NCBI GenBank assembly: GCA_036346355.1 | Contig: CM070585.1 | Span: 2,557,001 to 2,621,000, forward strand | DNA from: Rhipidocladum racemiflorum | Taxonomy: Eukaryota; Streptophyta; Magnoliopsida; Poales; Poaceae | Length of the DNA stretch: 64,000 nt | Direction of reading: 5' to 3' | Shown here: positions 12,131-24,162 of the stretch, piece after piece | Position numbering within the stretch: the first letter of the stretch is position 1 | Layout of the letters: each line of letters starts with the position of its first letter | Notes under the pieces: model-generated | Databases searched by the model: none | Seen by the model: only the letters and a program-made list of their open reading frames with translations | What the model was told of the DNA's origin: nothing | Position numbers and translations under genes: made by a program

Positions 12131-12449
12131 GGGTATATCTCGAGGACACCATCATCGGTTCATCACAGGCTTCCCATTCTAAAATCACGACAACCATACA
12201 GAAGCTAAGTACTTAAATCATCAGGGCATACGCTGCTGTAAATAGTCACGTCCACAACCTATGCTTTAAGCCGAGTATTGGTGTAATTTTTTCATTGATA
12301 GCTATAACTCAAGATATCAAGTAAAAAAGGCTCCGGTCTCACACTTGATAAGAGACGCAGAAGGTTGGGCACTTGAGTCTAGATCATAACTGTTATTCAG
12401 AGTACATAAAAATGGGTGAATCAACACGTTCTGTATCCTGCTGCAGTTC

Positions 12450-15400
12450 TTACACCACCCCGGAGGGAAGCCGTAGCACCAGTTGCCCACCAACGAGACT
12501 GTACCACCAAAAACACCAGTTAGATAATGTTCGGGGTCAAATTTTAATAACTATACAAGTGATATTGAATGTACCTCTTCACATAGTAGTAGCAGAAATC
12601 TGCAAGAATGAATGTCTGCACGATTTCTGAAAGGAGCACCATAGATGGCCACAAACCATAGCCCAGAGCAGTCAACAAACGGCCACGAGTATCCAAAACC
12701 TGCACAATGAGTTTGTTGACTTGAATAAGCACACTCCAAGCACATGTATAGAACAAGTGTAAAATTAAGCGGTATGGATTTTTTTTTTTCAAAAGCTAAT
12801 AAACATTAAAGAAACAACTCTCGCATGCACATGTAAATAGATTTCCTCGACTGTACCAGAAAAATAAATCAAGGTAAACAAGTGACTAATCACCACATGA
12901 CCAGATTGCTCAGCAATGATGCCCCTAAAAGTAAATATATTGAGGAAAGTAGCAAGTCATCATTCTCAAAGTAGAACAGTATAAACACAGATCATAGTAA
13001 CAACAAATGCCTGAACTCAAAAACATTCAGTTGTACATTAATTGCTGGAATGCTGGGGGTATTAGTTCCAAATGCTATAACAAAGGAAGTTATGAGATAG
13101 TAAATAAACAGGAACACATAAAATTAAGCTTGAGAGTTTGTTTAAAAGACAAACCTGAAGAACCCAGTGGGCACAGCTAAGAAACCTTGCAACTCCCAGT
13201 GCAAACACATAGTGAGCTGTGAACGGTTCGACAATCTGCAAAAGATGGAAAACATAGGTCAACAAGCTTCGCCCTGCAGAAAAGGGTGCATGCTAGTATC
13301 TACCTTGGTATTTTGCATCAAACGCAATTGTGGCAGCACTGAAACAGCTTCCAAGTAAACACAGAACGCCCAGCCGATCCGGTTCACAATGTTATGAGAT
13401 GTTGAAGGATGAATAAGTAGCGCTAGCACAGCACAAGGTACCACCTTCAAAGAAAGTAACAAACAACCCCATAAGTTGGTATGTTTTACAACTAAGAGAT
13501 TCATGAGTATTATAAGTTTATAACTGACTCAACAGTCAACAAGCCCACTAGATGTACAATGCTTTCTGTTAGTGATACATAGCTTTGCTAGTACTTCTAC
13601 AGAATCATTACTGATAGAAATTTAGACAATTATACATGGCTTCAGCTGTTCAGCCACCAAAAGTCATCCATGGCGAGAGTTCATCTTGATTATCCATATT
13701 TGTTGACCAGATGAAACTTACAGGTAAAAACTTAATGGGCGAAGAAGATCAACATAGCACAGCACCTACTACTGGATGAAAGCGCCAGTATCATTTCTGA
13801 TTATCCATATTTGTTGACCAGATGAAACTTACAGATAAAAACTTAATGAGCCAAGAAGATCAACATATCACAGCACCTACTACTAGATGAAAGTGCCAGT
13901 ATCATTTCCTCAATTCAGCAAAAAAAAAAAGAAGCTTACAATTAGAAAGCCTGCAGAAGTAACAAACACAGCTACCAATATCCAGAAAAGAAAAAGGGAA
14001 AAGTGATCTATCGCACAGGTAGTAACAGCCGTAGCTTTCAATTCATGCAAGCAAACCACAGCAAAATCAGAAACAGCGATGTCCAATCAAGGAAACCCAC
14101 ACAAGAAGCAAATAGAGCTACCAATCTGCAGAGAAGCAAATAAATAATGATCTAGATTCTAGAGCACTAGTAAGAGCAGTTCTAGATTAATGTAATCAAA
14201 CTACGACAAAATCGTGAACACCACCACCATACTCCATACCCAGTTTATGCTTACCAACCTAAATCCCTACATTATTAGCATATTAGAGATGGAAGGTCAT
14301 GTGTTCTTACCACATAGTACAATGCAAAATTGTCCTTGTCCACCATATAAGTTGACCTCAGTTTGAACCGAATCAAGTAGATAACAACAAGTGTAGCTCC
14401 AAGTGTAGCAGTGTCCAGCACAGTATGGATGTCATACTCCATGACAAAGCTGCAGTATAGTCTAACAGCTAGAAACAATGCAGTTAAATCCTGAGACTTG
14501 AGGGATAGCCCTGCAAGATTTAAAATAGAAGTATTTAATATTCTTAGTAAATCGGGGCATTACTATACACACAAAAAATCATGCACAAGAATGATAAAGA
14601 AATGCTGACAAACTTATACGGCTATTTATCTTCACACATACAGTAACTTGCTAGTCAGTAGTCGCTTCTCTGATTAAAGTAAATAACATATTCATGAAAT
14701 GTACTTTACAATTGCAAACCAAGTGAACAAAGAAAAGAAAAAGAGAAGATAAATATTAGGGTAATTTTCACAGCTTGAACTTGAACAACTATTTGCAAGT
14801 TCAGTCCAGATGATCTCTAGATGGAGTACTCTTTAAATGATTCCAAGCAGGCATTTTTACAATCATACCAACCATGAAAAGTAACTAATTCTTTCACATG
14901 CCAAAAGAACTAGCACAAATCTGGCAAAAACAATGTTGAGGATAAAAAATATCGTCAACAAATTGTACTCTGTCACAAAAAAGAAGTCTTTTTGGACGTC
15001 GACACAGTCCCGCAAGTACAACTTTGACCACTCATTATGACTATGATATATTTATAAAACCTCATAAAATTACAATATTATGTAAGTACTTTTCAACACA
15101 AATCTACATGTATAATTTTTACGTGTCTGTTCTAAATATTCAAAAAGATATTAATAACCAAAGTTTATAATGTTTGACTACACGCAATCCAAAATGACTT
15201 CCTTTTTTGGCTGGAGGGAGTACATCAATGAAATTTCTGTAAGCATGTTTCTTCAAAAAAAAAAAAAAAGAACATATATATACATATATGGGAATTCCAT
15301 TGTGGCAAAACAAATTAACTTTTGCAGATACCTAACAAATAGATATAAAGAAGTATTTGAGGAGTTTTTGACAGCATTTCAGCTAAAATGGACCCACAAT

Positions 15401-16635
15401 GCACCCAGTGCATTACCTACCATCCATGAATAGAGAAGACGTAAAAGAAATATGTGCACGCCAATCTTTTGTAGACCACTTTAATAATATTGCCTCCTAT
15501 GGTTCTAAGCCAATATGTCTACTTTTAAAGTTCAAACGACTTTGCATACCAATGACACATATAAAGTCTAAACAGACGGACTTCCAACCCAAACAGAAAA
15601 CTTGGCCAAACAAACATTGGTAGGGACAGTTCGCTCCTCTAAGTAATGGAAGGATAACAAGTTAACCCCTCCACAATCTGCACAAGGCAACTTGCTCCAA
15701 ACAAACCACCTCGATTTTATGTATGATCAATCTATACATCTCTGGCATGGTAATATCCGCGACCAATTTCTAAACCAGGTCTGGGTATACATTACCACCA
15801 ATTTGAACCAAAACCTCTGAATGGATGCTCATAGAAAGACCAAAAGATGAGAAAAAAGCACAATTGAATTGAAGAGGCATGTTTCTCCAACTTGCTTCAG
15901 TTAATCTCAACATGCTGCACCATCCTCAACATCGGGGCTATTAAGCTTATCCAAATTCGCCCCAGCCAGGTCAAAGCACATATTCACACAATAGTGCTTG
16001 TATCGCAACTTTCTAACCTAGAACGACTTGCATCTCTAGGAGCATATCACATCAGTAATTAGCTACCTCTCCCGTATCAAAACCCTAAAACAGTGCTACG
16101 CATCTGTCCAGCTCCACAAACAAATCAACTCGCAGGAAATTAGCACTAAAAGCGAACCGTCCGTCACCAAATAGATCGAATAAATATCCCAACCTGCCGC
16201 GCCCGCAGGCTCCTATATGCGCACCGTAATAAACAACCAATCCGCCGAAAAACTTACAAATCATGCCGGGAAAACGTCTCTCGAAACGCGCAACCGGTCG
16301 AAGATTTCCCACAAAATCCTAGCCCCGAGAGACACTCGCACGGATCGATCAGTCTCTACGGATCGAGGTGTGGAACGGAAAAGGGGTCCAGGGCCGAGGG
16401 AGGGAGACGAACCGGCGCAGGTCTTCTCCTTGGCGAGCTTGTAGAAGAGCACGCCGATGCCGAGCGCGTGGGCGGCCTCGGCGGCGACGAAGAGGTTGTC
16501 GTGGTCGTGGACGATGAAGCGGATGAAGACGAGCGCCGCCATGCCCGTGACCACGGCGAGGAAGGCCTTCACCTTGGGCGGCTGCCGCCGCACCCACGCT
16601 GTCACCGCGCCGAGCGGCCGCTTCGTCCCCCTCAT
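12450..16635 (-). CDS. ERD2-like (ER lumen retaining receptor family) membrane protein
   Basis: Multi-pass protein of the KDEL/HDEL-receptor family, probably in ER-Golgi membranes. Family members recycle escaped ER proteins, but the role of the plant ERD2-related branch is less certain. Minus-strand exons: 16635-16413, 14510-14311, 13444-13304, 13235-13155, 12699-12575 and 12498-12450, joining in frame to 272 aa. After a basic N-terminus (MRGTKRP), hydrophobic segments alternate with short loops. Family-like words include LFLAVRLYCSFVMEYDIHT, GWAFCVYLEAVSVLPQLRLM, the THY-like FTAHYVFALGVARFLSC and ADFCYYYVKS near the C-terminus. The protein is about 55 residues longer than classical ERD2 (about 215 aa) because of an N-terminal extension that includes a hydrophobic stretch. 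It ends LRLPSGVV rather than in a typical ERD2 tail. An in-frame ATG at 16773 exists, but the internal one is preferred. Intron 1 carries a Stowaway MITE and intron 2 a 111-bp duplication. Confidence 0.9.
13687..13908. repeat. 111-bp tandem duplication in ERD2-like intron 2
   Basis: Two adjacent copies begin TGATTATCCATATTTGTTG at 13687 and 13798. They differ at a handful of positions, so the duplication is relatively recent. The repeat lies entirely within the intron between exons 2 and 3. Confidence 0.85.
14966..15222. mobile_element. Stowaway-like MITE in ERD2-like intron 1
   Basis: A 253-bp element runs from 14968 (CTCTGTCAC) to 15220 (GGAGGGAG), flanked by TA at 14966-14967 and 15221-15222. 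The internal sequence 'acaactttgaccact...tttgactaca' matches two other copies in the window, at about 34,759-35,272 and 62,458-62,713. TA duplication and CTCCCTC-type ends are Stowaway (Tc1/mariner) hallmarks. Confidence 0.8.
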
Positions 16636-17184
16636 ATCGCCTCGCGTCACCACCGCCTCCGATCGGCGAACACGGGATCCCCCTCTCCCTCCCTCCTTAT
16701 TTCCCCCCCTTGTTGCGAGCGACAGTTCGTGTGGGCGTGAGAGGAGTGTTTTTTTTGGAGGCGAAGGGGACATGAGATCGGGCGGAGTTATGGCTGGGCT
16801 GGTAATCTGGGTATTTGCCGTTTTGGTGGAATTAATGAGAGGCCTGTGCTATTGGAGACTTTGGCCCTCTAGTTTCCAATTTCTCGTTTTAGTCGGACAT
16901 GTTTTACCGTCTAGAGTAAATTTCCCTTCTTTCTCGCACAGCCTATTTCAATATCATTTGCACTGTTCTTTTGTGATCAACTCTACTAGGTTTCAAGATA
17001 TCAATTTCGTAATCATACCACTCTGAAGACGAACGATTGTGCGATGAATGAAGTGAGGTGACAAGATAAAAACCAGCGATCTGCTAGTCTAATCGCTCTT
17101 TGTTTGGCCGTGACTTAAGGGTGCATGTATCAATTGGTACATGTACTAAGTGGTACATATATAAAAATGTTTCAAAAAAAAAGT
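16636..17184 (-). promoter_or_regulatory. ERD2-like upstream region
   Basis: The CT-rich (GA-rich in sense) leader immediately upstream of the start at 16635 grades into AT-rich sequence by about 16,800. No transposon is evident before about 17,180. No TATA box is convincing, and the promoter assignment is positional. Confidence 0.4.
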
Positions 17185-17290
17185 CATTTATGTATTTGAT
17201 TTATTGAATAGAACCATCCTAAATATTTTCTATAGATATTAAACTATTGTGTTCACCGAAAACAATGAAATTAAATGAAACAAAACCAAA
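17185..17290. repeat. Diverged repeat shared with 28,835-28,960
   Basis: The words TAGAACCATCCTA, ATATTTTCTAT-GATATTAAAC and TATTGTGTTCACCGAAAA occur in the same order here and at 28,835-28,960. The second copy has about 20 extra bases after CCATCCTA. The two copies lie on either side of the 10.7-kb Gypsy insertion. No target duplication or terminal repeats could be assigned. Confidence 0.6.
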
Positions 17291-17892
17291 GGAAATCTAA
17301 AGTAAGAGGTGCACGAGGGGATTAGATGTTAAGTTATTCTTTAGCAATAAATTCTTATATATGGCAAGGATTCGAGGGTTCTAAAAGGTTTGCCAAGTTG
17401 TGAGAGAGCAACAATCATTTGTACTATTTTGAGGTTGTGCTTAAAGAATTTTGCGCTAGGCTTCGTCAAATCTTTTTCTCTCGTCGTGGTTGCTACAATG
17501 TCGTTATTTTAGTTCTTTCCACGAGATTCATCTTCCACGTTCCTGAGTCCGTGTTCGCTCGTGTCGTATTTAACAAAACTATGATCCGATCCAGAGGCTA
17601 ATACGCATAGGAGGTATTAGAGTGTAATAAGTGGTATTAGAGCCACGACTAAATTAATTAGATTTGTGAGAAGATCGATAAAATGTTAAGTGACATAAAA
17701 TCAAGACTGATGTTGAAGATGTGTAATCAAGTAGAGAAATTTAACAACAAAGGAAATTTCAACGTGTGGAAATGTGTGGTGAAGGATGTCCTTATCTAAT
17801 AAGAGTTAATCGCTATTTTTGAAGGGAACTGACGACAATTAATCTGTCTAAGGCCTATAAATGGTTACGGCATTTATAGAAACTAGTCGCAT
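17291..17892 (+). mobile_element. Degenerate Copia fragment (LTR end, primer site, gag start), copy 2
   Basis: LTR-like sequence related to 11,640-12,130 runs to about 17,620. It is followed by TGGTATTAGAGCC at 17632-17644, one base from the usual tRNA-iMet primer-binding word TGGTATCAGAGCC. From the ATG at 17683 the plus strand reads a gag-like start with KFNNKGNFNVWK, like the Copia 'KF-G-NF--WK' motif. Stops follow soon after. A Gypsy element interrupts the gag-like sequence at 17892. Confidence 0.65.
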
Positions 17893-20822
17893 TGTGAGGA
17901 GCCGCCCAGATCGTCCTCGAGTTGTTGGATGAACAGTTGCTCCCATCGGATTTGGATCCTAGCAACCAATCACCGGAGGTGATCCTGATGCTAATACCCA
18001 AGCCCAATGGAGACAACCCTACGAACGTCCAAACGACTCGACAACAACCCCGGTATTCCCCCGGTATGCGACCCGAAACACGCCCAGGATCACCGCATAC
18101 CGGAAAACAATACGATATCAATTCAATTTGCATAAAGGGGGCAACGAACCCGAAACTTTCGAACCACCACGCAAGCGAATAACAACGGCACAAAGACGAA
18201 CCCGACAACCACCAAACCAAGATTGAAAACCACGCCAAGACTCCAAACTAGGCAAGAACGGAGAAAAGACCAAGACTCAAAATCGGAAAATTTCGGCATG
18301 ACCTTTCTAGATTCTATGGACATCCACTCAGTGAGACAAGAAAACACGATTGCGGTATATATATATTCAAAAGTAAAGCAACAACCACAACAAATGATAC
18401 AATCACAAGTCGAGACAACCACCCACAGGACGGCGACATAGACTTGAACAACGACTAGACATAAAGTAGAAGACTAACTACACAACAAAAGTGAACCAAA
18501 TCGCAACACAAGCAAAAATCGACTACTCGGAAGTGTCCTGCCGCTGAACACTTCCGGGCGTGTGCGATATCGCGCTAAGCCTCTACTCGGTGCCCTTGGT
18601 CACCGAGAGGCGATATGGGCAGAACTCACACCCGCCATCCTGGTCCTCACCGAAAACCACAAAGCGAAGCATGAGTACAAAAGGTACTGCAAGTCTTACC
18701 CGGTCCATATATGACCGACTCCAAAGGATTATGCATTTAGTTGTAGCAAGGAGAAAGCTTAAGGTAAAAGTGCGGAAAAGCATTAACATTTGTAGTATAA
18801 ATGCGACAATCGAACCAATTACAAGTTTAAAGCGCTTATAGACCGCACTTACTTCTAGTGTGAGATTGAAATTAACAACAATTAATGTAGAGCAATACAT
18901 AACCATTTTAAAGCTCAAGCCCAACGGCCGAACCACAAGTTCAAGTTATTTACTACGCAGAAGAAGTTCGGATTAAGCTTGCTCATATCCGAGCGCGGCA
19001 ATTCGAATCGCTTAATTAACCCCTGCAGGAAGCATTGATCGCACGACACTTACCACAAGGGCCTAGTGTCAACCCTCCCAATCATACCCAATCGCTGAAG
19101 CGTCCTCCTGTGGCGAAAACCTAGCACCCCTCGAGCAGCCCCAAGCCCGGCTTGGCGCTCGAGAGTCGGCCTAAGCCTCGCCTCAACCACGTCCAACCAC
19201 AGGAAGTTACGGTCCATCGATTCCGTATGAGAGAAAGAGTGGCTTACCGTACCATAATCGGGCATGCGACCAACCGGGGTGTGCTCAATCCTATTCCACT
19301 TACGGATCGGTCCTTAATTGACACAGACGGGGCTACACATTTGAGTCTCCATACCCAAATGAACCAACTCCCCGCCCGGTCCACAATTTATTTCTTTCCA
19401 AAACCTTTCCCAATTCCAAACCAACATAATGTAGCGTGTGTGTAATAATAACAACCGCAAGTGACAGAACCCTCCGTCACTTGGCCCGAACCCCGACCTC
19501 TAAGTAAGACTAAGCACGGACTCAGTTATATTACCCGTATTAGCTTCAAGGAAGTGTTTAACAATTTTCAATGGGTGTATGTGCAGCAATTGGGATCTAG
19601 TCCTATCCCACAATTAACTCCTAATGCAAAACGTAACTCACAATTTAGCAATTTATTCTCAAAAATAGAATCATATAAGGGTTCAAGATGCTTAGGTGCT
19701 TGCCTGATGCCTCTGCTGGAGTCTCAGTAACAACCGGCTCACCGTGATCACCCTCGATCGCGGCCACGTCACCCTCCGCGTGAGCGTTCTCTACACGATA
19801 TCAATGCACAGGGGATGAGATGCATGCCGTGCATATGTGATGAAATGACAACCGAAGACAATATGCAAGCATTCGACAAACCAAAATGAAAACACAATTA
19901 CGAAATCCCACAATAACCGCCGAGCAATATTATGAATGGCTCAACACTGAAAATGATCTAGAATAGAGCATAAGTAGTACGGGCTGAACGGAAAGAACGG
20001 AAGCTAGGTCTACAATCTGAAATGCACGGTTTGCACCTCGTATTCGGTTTGCCGCGGATACACCTAATACACCAAAACATTCGGAACACATACCCCTACC
20101 CAACTAGCATGATCACAAACCCACCATTCCTAAACCACCCCAACCACCACGCAACCGTCGATCACCTACATGGCCCATAATCCCTAGAAGGAGCTCAATG
20201 AGGTAACACATCCAAACTAATAATCCATACACATTCCGAGCTTCACAAGGATGCCCAAGCAACAACCACCTCCATGGGCATTTTGACAAACACCTAGCCC
20301 ACACCCTTACTAGCATTTCATCAAACACTTAGCCTTCAACCACCCCAAGCTCCCCAAATCACCACAACCCTAACCATGGCCATGGAGATGTGGAGGGAGA
20401 GAGAGAGAGAGGGAGGGAGGGAGAGGGAGATGTACTGGAGGGGGGGGCCGGCCGGAGGAGGTGGCGCCAAGCGTGGAGTGGAGGCGGCCGGGCGCCGAGC
20501 CGAGGCGGCCGGCGTCGTCAGAGGAGGCGCAGAGGGCGCAGGGGCCGAGGCAGCAGGACGGCGGCGCGGCAGCCCGGCCGGCCGAGCCGAGCCGGCGCAG
20601 GGGCAGGAGAGCGGCGTATGGGGTGAGGAGGGGCTTGGGTGGGGAGGAGCCGAGGGGTTTTACTGGGAAAAAGCGGGAGAGAGAGAGAGATAAGTGGGGA
20701 GTGAGGGAGAGAGGAGTGAAAATGTGGGGAAAATATCTCCAATGCGAAAAGACAGCTCTACCCCCAACCCAAACCACCATGAGACTAGGACACCTGAGGT
20801 AATTTGAATTAGGGGCTTGACA
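17893..20822 (-). repeat. 3' LTR of the chromovirus (left copy)
   Basis: This 2930-bp repeat reads TGTGAGGAGC...GGGGCTTGACA on the plus strand, so in element orientation it starts TGTCAAGCCCC and ends CCTCACA. It is near-identical to 25660-28581. From 19,461 to 20,376 I see no length difference and only one substitution (near 19,957). Other patches, such as 18,035-18,065, 18,530-18,600 and 20,390-20,690, differ by clusters of small indels. Confidence 0.93.
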
Positions 20823-20840
20823 ATTACCCCCCCCCTTAGG
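20823..20840 (-). other. Polypurine tract of the chromovirus
   Basis: On the minus strand a purine run (CCTAAGGGGGGGGGTAAT) immediately precedes the start of the 3' LTR. Its position and composition fit the plus-strand priming site of an LTR retrotransposon. Confidence 0.75.
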
Positions 20841-20927
20841 GGAATCTCGCCCCGAGATTCGAAATGAGCACATAGTTGGAACGGAGCTTATACATACAAG
20901 AATTGCGAATGGACGGGTTTAAAACAC

Positions 20928-22235
20928 TTACATAATTTGGAAGAATTCCGGGTATTCACTTTGTAAACGGTCTTCCCGTTCCCAAGTGGCCTCATCTTCG
21001 GTGTGGTTGCTCCACTGAACCTTATAGAACTTGAGAGTCTTCCTTCGAGTCTTGCGTTCGGCCTCATCCAAAACTCGAATAGGATGCTCTTGGTATGACA
21101 GATCAGGTTCAGGCTGAACTTCGAGGTCGTCCACCTCCAAAGATTCAAAAGGAGTACGGAGGCACTTCTTCAGCTGTGATATATGGAAAACGTCGTGGAC
21201 CATCGCTAGAGAGGGAGGAAGCTCCAACTGATATGCCACTTGGCCACGCCTTCCAAGGATCCGGAACGGACCTATGTAGCGAGGGGCCAACTTTCCTTTA
21301 ACTCCGAATCGACGGGTGCCACGGAGAGGAGAAACCTTCAGATAGACGAAGTCGCCAACGTCGAAGGAGAGGGGTCTCCTACGGCGATCAGCATAACTCT
21401 TACATCGCGACCGCGCTTATCCTCAGGTTCTCTTGGATAGTCTTCACCTTTTCCTCCGCCTCCACAACTAACTCCGGCCCAATCAAGGAGGCGTTCTCCA
21501 CTTTCGACCGATTCGGCGGCGCTCGACAAGCTGCGACCATAAAGTGCCTCGAGCGAGGACATCTGGATCTTGGTTTGGTAGCTGTTGTTGTACGCGAACT
21601 CGGCGTCTGGAGACACTCTTCCCACTTTTTCCGTAGGACAAGATACAAGCCCTCAACATGTCCTCGAGGATCGATTGACCCTCTCGGTCGACCATCGATC
21701 TGAGGGTGGTATCTTTGAATCGTGAAGCAACCGTGCCCAAGGCTTCATGTAGGCTTCTCGAACCGAGAGACAAGCGAGAGCCTCGATGCGACACTATCCG
21801 CTTCGGCACTCCATGGAGACACACGATCCGAGAGATATATAGCTCTGCATATCTCTTGGTCGAATAAGTGGTCCGAACGACCAGAAAGTGCGCGGACTTC
21901 GTCGGTCGGTCTCGATCACCCAAATTGAGTCATGGCCTGAGGAAGTAGTCGGCGGGCGATGAAATCCATGGTAACATCCTCCCACTTCCAAACCGGAATA
22001 GGAAGAGGTGAAGAGTACCGGTGGCTTGAGGTGTTCGGCCTTCACTCGCTTGCAGGCGTCGCACTCGACACATAGCGAGCGACTTCGCTTCATGCGAGCC
22101 CACCAAAACCGCTGCCTCAGTCCTGATACATCTTGTTGCTGCCGGGTGAATGGTAAGCAAGGAGTTATACGCCTCATCGAGAATCCTTCGCTTCAACTCC
22201 TGGTCACCAGGGACAACTATGCGGCCGAACCACAC
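20928..22235 (-). pseudogene. Chromovirus integrase with C-terminal chromodomain (broken)
   Basis: The minus strand carries integrase pieces. Near 21,930-22,235 there is a remnant of the zinc-binding region (CRVRRLQASEG in a broken frame, CDACKR in another). A catalytic-core region follows at 21,483-21,960 with TKSAHFL. At 20,928-21,290 there is an intact C-terminal stretch with YIGPFRILGR, VHDVFHISQLK and a chromodomain-like end (VQWSNHTEDEATWE). Frames shift several times, so the ancestral protein cannot be read through. The chromodomain normally helps target integration to particular chromatin. Confidence 0.85.
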
Positions 22236-22260
22236 GGTTCCTCGATCATCTAGGCGAAAC

Positions 22261-23834
22261 TCAGCCTTGCCCCAATTTCAATTTATCCGATTTGGGCAAC
22301 CTCTTCATCCTTCGGTTGTGCCTCTCGAATCGATCGAGCAATGTAGACTTCAACTCAATATTGGCTATGAATCCTGCTCGCCCATCTCCAAGCCGAGTCT
22401 TTGGAATTCGGCACAAAGAGAGACACTCGGACTGGAGAGTACAGCGATTGCATTGAGCTTTGCGACTCAACGCGTCGGCTACCACATTCGCCTTCCCGGG
22501 TGGTAGTGTACCTCAGGTCAGTAGTCTTTGATCAGCTCAAGCCATCTCCGCCGCCTCATGTTCAGATCTGCTGGGTGAAGATGTACTTGAGACTTTTATG
22601 ATCGGTGTAGATATTGCACTTGTTCCCTAGAAGATAGTGGCGCCAGATCTTCAAGGCATGCACCATCTGCCGCAAGCTCCAAATCATGGGTGGGGTAGTG
22701 CTCCTCATGATGCTTCAATCTGCCGAGATGCGTGAGGCAACGACTCGGCCTTCTTGCATGAGCACACAAATGAGCCCAATGCCTGACGACGCAATACACC
22801 TCAAAAGGACTGTGGATATCCTACCGAGTGAGGACAGAGCCGTAGTCGACGTTGCTTCGATGTCTGGAAGGCGCTCTCACGATCCGACCATCTGAATTCA
22901 ATCCCCTTCTTGAGCGGCTCGGTCATCGGCCGCAATCTTTGAGAAGTCCTGGATGAAACGGCGATAATACCCGGCCGATCCAAGAAAAGCTGCGGATGTC
23001 CGTGGCGATCTTGGGCTGCTCCCATTTGAGTACATCCTGCACCTTGCTCGGGTCAATCGCCACGCCTCGCTCGTAAAGGGCGTGTCCTAAGAATGACACT
23101 TCCTCGGCCTAACTCACACTTGCTGAACTTCGCATACAAGCGATGCTCCCTGAGTCGCCCGAGGACAATGCGAAGGTGTCTGGCGTGCTCTTCTTCACTG
23201 GCTGAATATATCAAAATGTCGTCAATGAAGATGACGACAAAAGAATCCAGCTCTTCCATGAATATGGAGTTCATCAGTACATAAAGTACGCCGCGCGTTC
23301 GTGAGGCCGAACGACATCACGGTATACTCGTAGAGCCCGTGACCGTGGAGAAAGTCGTCTTCGGGATGTCCTCGGCTCGGATCTTAATCGATGGTAGCCG
23401 AGCCTCGGATCAATCTTGGAAAATACTCGTGCACCGGTCGGTGATCAAACAGAGGTCAATCCGGCAATGGGTACTTGTTCTTGACGGATCGCATTCAGAG
23501 GACGGTAGTCAACGCAGAGGCGCAGAGAACCATCCTTCTTGGTCACAAACAAAGCCGAGCAACCCCAAGGCGAGGAGCTCGGTCGGATGAACCCCTTGTC
23601 CATCAATCCTTTCAGCTGGGTCTTGATTTCGGCCAACTCATTTGGCGGCATCCCGTGCGATCGCTTGGACACCGGAGCGCCCCTGGCTGGAGCTCAACGA
23701 CGAACTCAATGTCCCGATCAGCGGCATTCCGTGCACTCTGGGAACACATCGGAAACTCGGACACCACGGAAATCGAGTCCAGCTCTTCAACTTCGTCCCA
23801 TTCGGCGAACACAAGGTGGCCTTGTTCTCATTAA
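22261..23834 (-). pseudogene. Chromovirus reverse transcriptase and RNase H (broken)
   Basis: Minus-strand fragments in the expected order. At 23,445-23,672 is the RT start, with GMPPNELAEIK, GFIRPSSSPWG and SLRLCVDYRPLN. At 23,053-23,274 is the active-site region with VIFIDDILIYS (equivalent to YVDD), followed by KFSKCELG. Toward 22,261-22,485 the RNase H/connection end shows VADALSRK. Each fragment is in a different frame and the stretches between are disrupted. Confidence 0.87.
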
Positions 23835-24162
23835 GAAATAGAGTGAGTCGGCCGCTTCGGATTCGGAGTGACAGGTACGACTACAAAGAATCCAAAACAA
23901 ACTGTCGTCACCCAACTCATCCCCAGGATGACATCTATCCCTCGAAGGTCTAGAAGCGACAAGAACCGACAAAGGAACGGAATTCCCGAATGCATTTCAC
24001 GCTTTCCGAACCATCTCGCCTAACTGCGGATCTTTGACCCGGTGCCTCAATCACAAAGGAGGTGACATCGCCATCGACCCTCATCCGATCTTTGCTCTGC
24101 AAACCCCGTGCGGATAAAAGAATGGGAGGCCCTGAATCAAACAACACTCTAGCCTCATGCCC
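23835..24162 (-). pseudogene. Chromovirus protease region (broken)
   Basis: The minus strand reads LFDSG near 24,140, the aspartic-protease active-site word of retroelements. Another frame has an IDVILG-like word near 23,930, as at the end of such proteases. The two are out of frame with one another. The position between gag and RT supports the call. Confidence 0.65.

Noticed and set aside
16261..16773. Upstream in-frame start for the ERD2-like protein at 16773
   Set aside because: The extra 46 residues are low-complexity and the MRGTKRP start fits better. The ATG at 16773 may not be transcribed.
17632..17644. Possible tRNA gene piece (TGGTATTAGAGCC)
   Set aside because: It matches a retroelement primer-binding site and no cloverleaf can be drawn around it. 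No tRNA genes were found in the window.
20376..20802. Open frames in the GA/GC-rich part of the chromovirus LTR
   Set aside because: They fall in non-coding LTR sequence and differ between the two LTRs by frame-changing indels.
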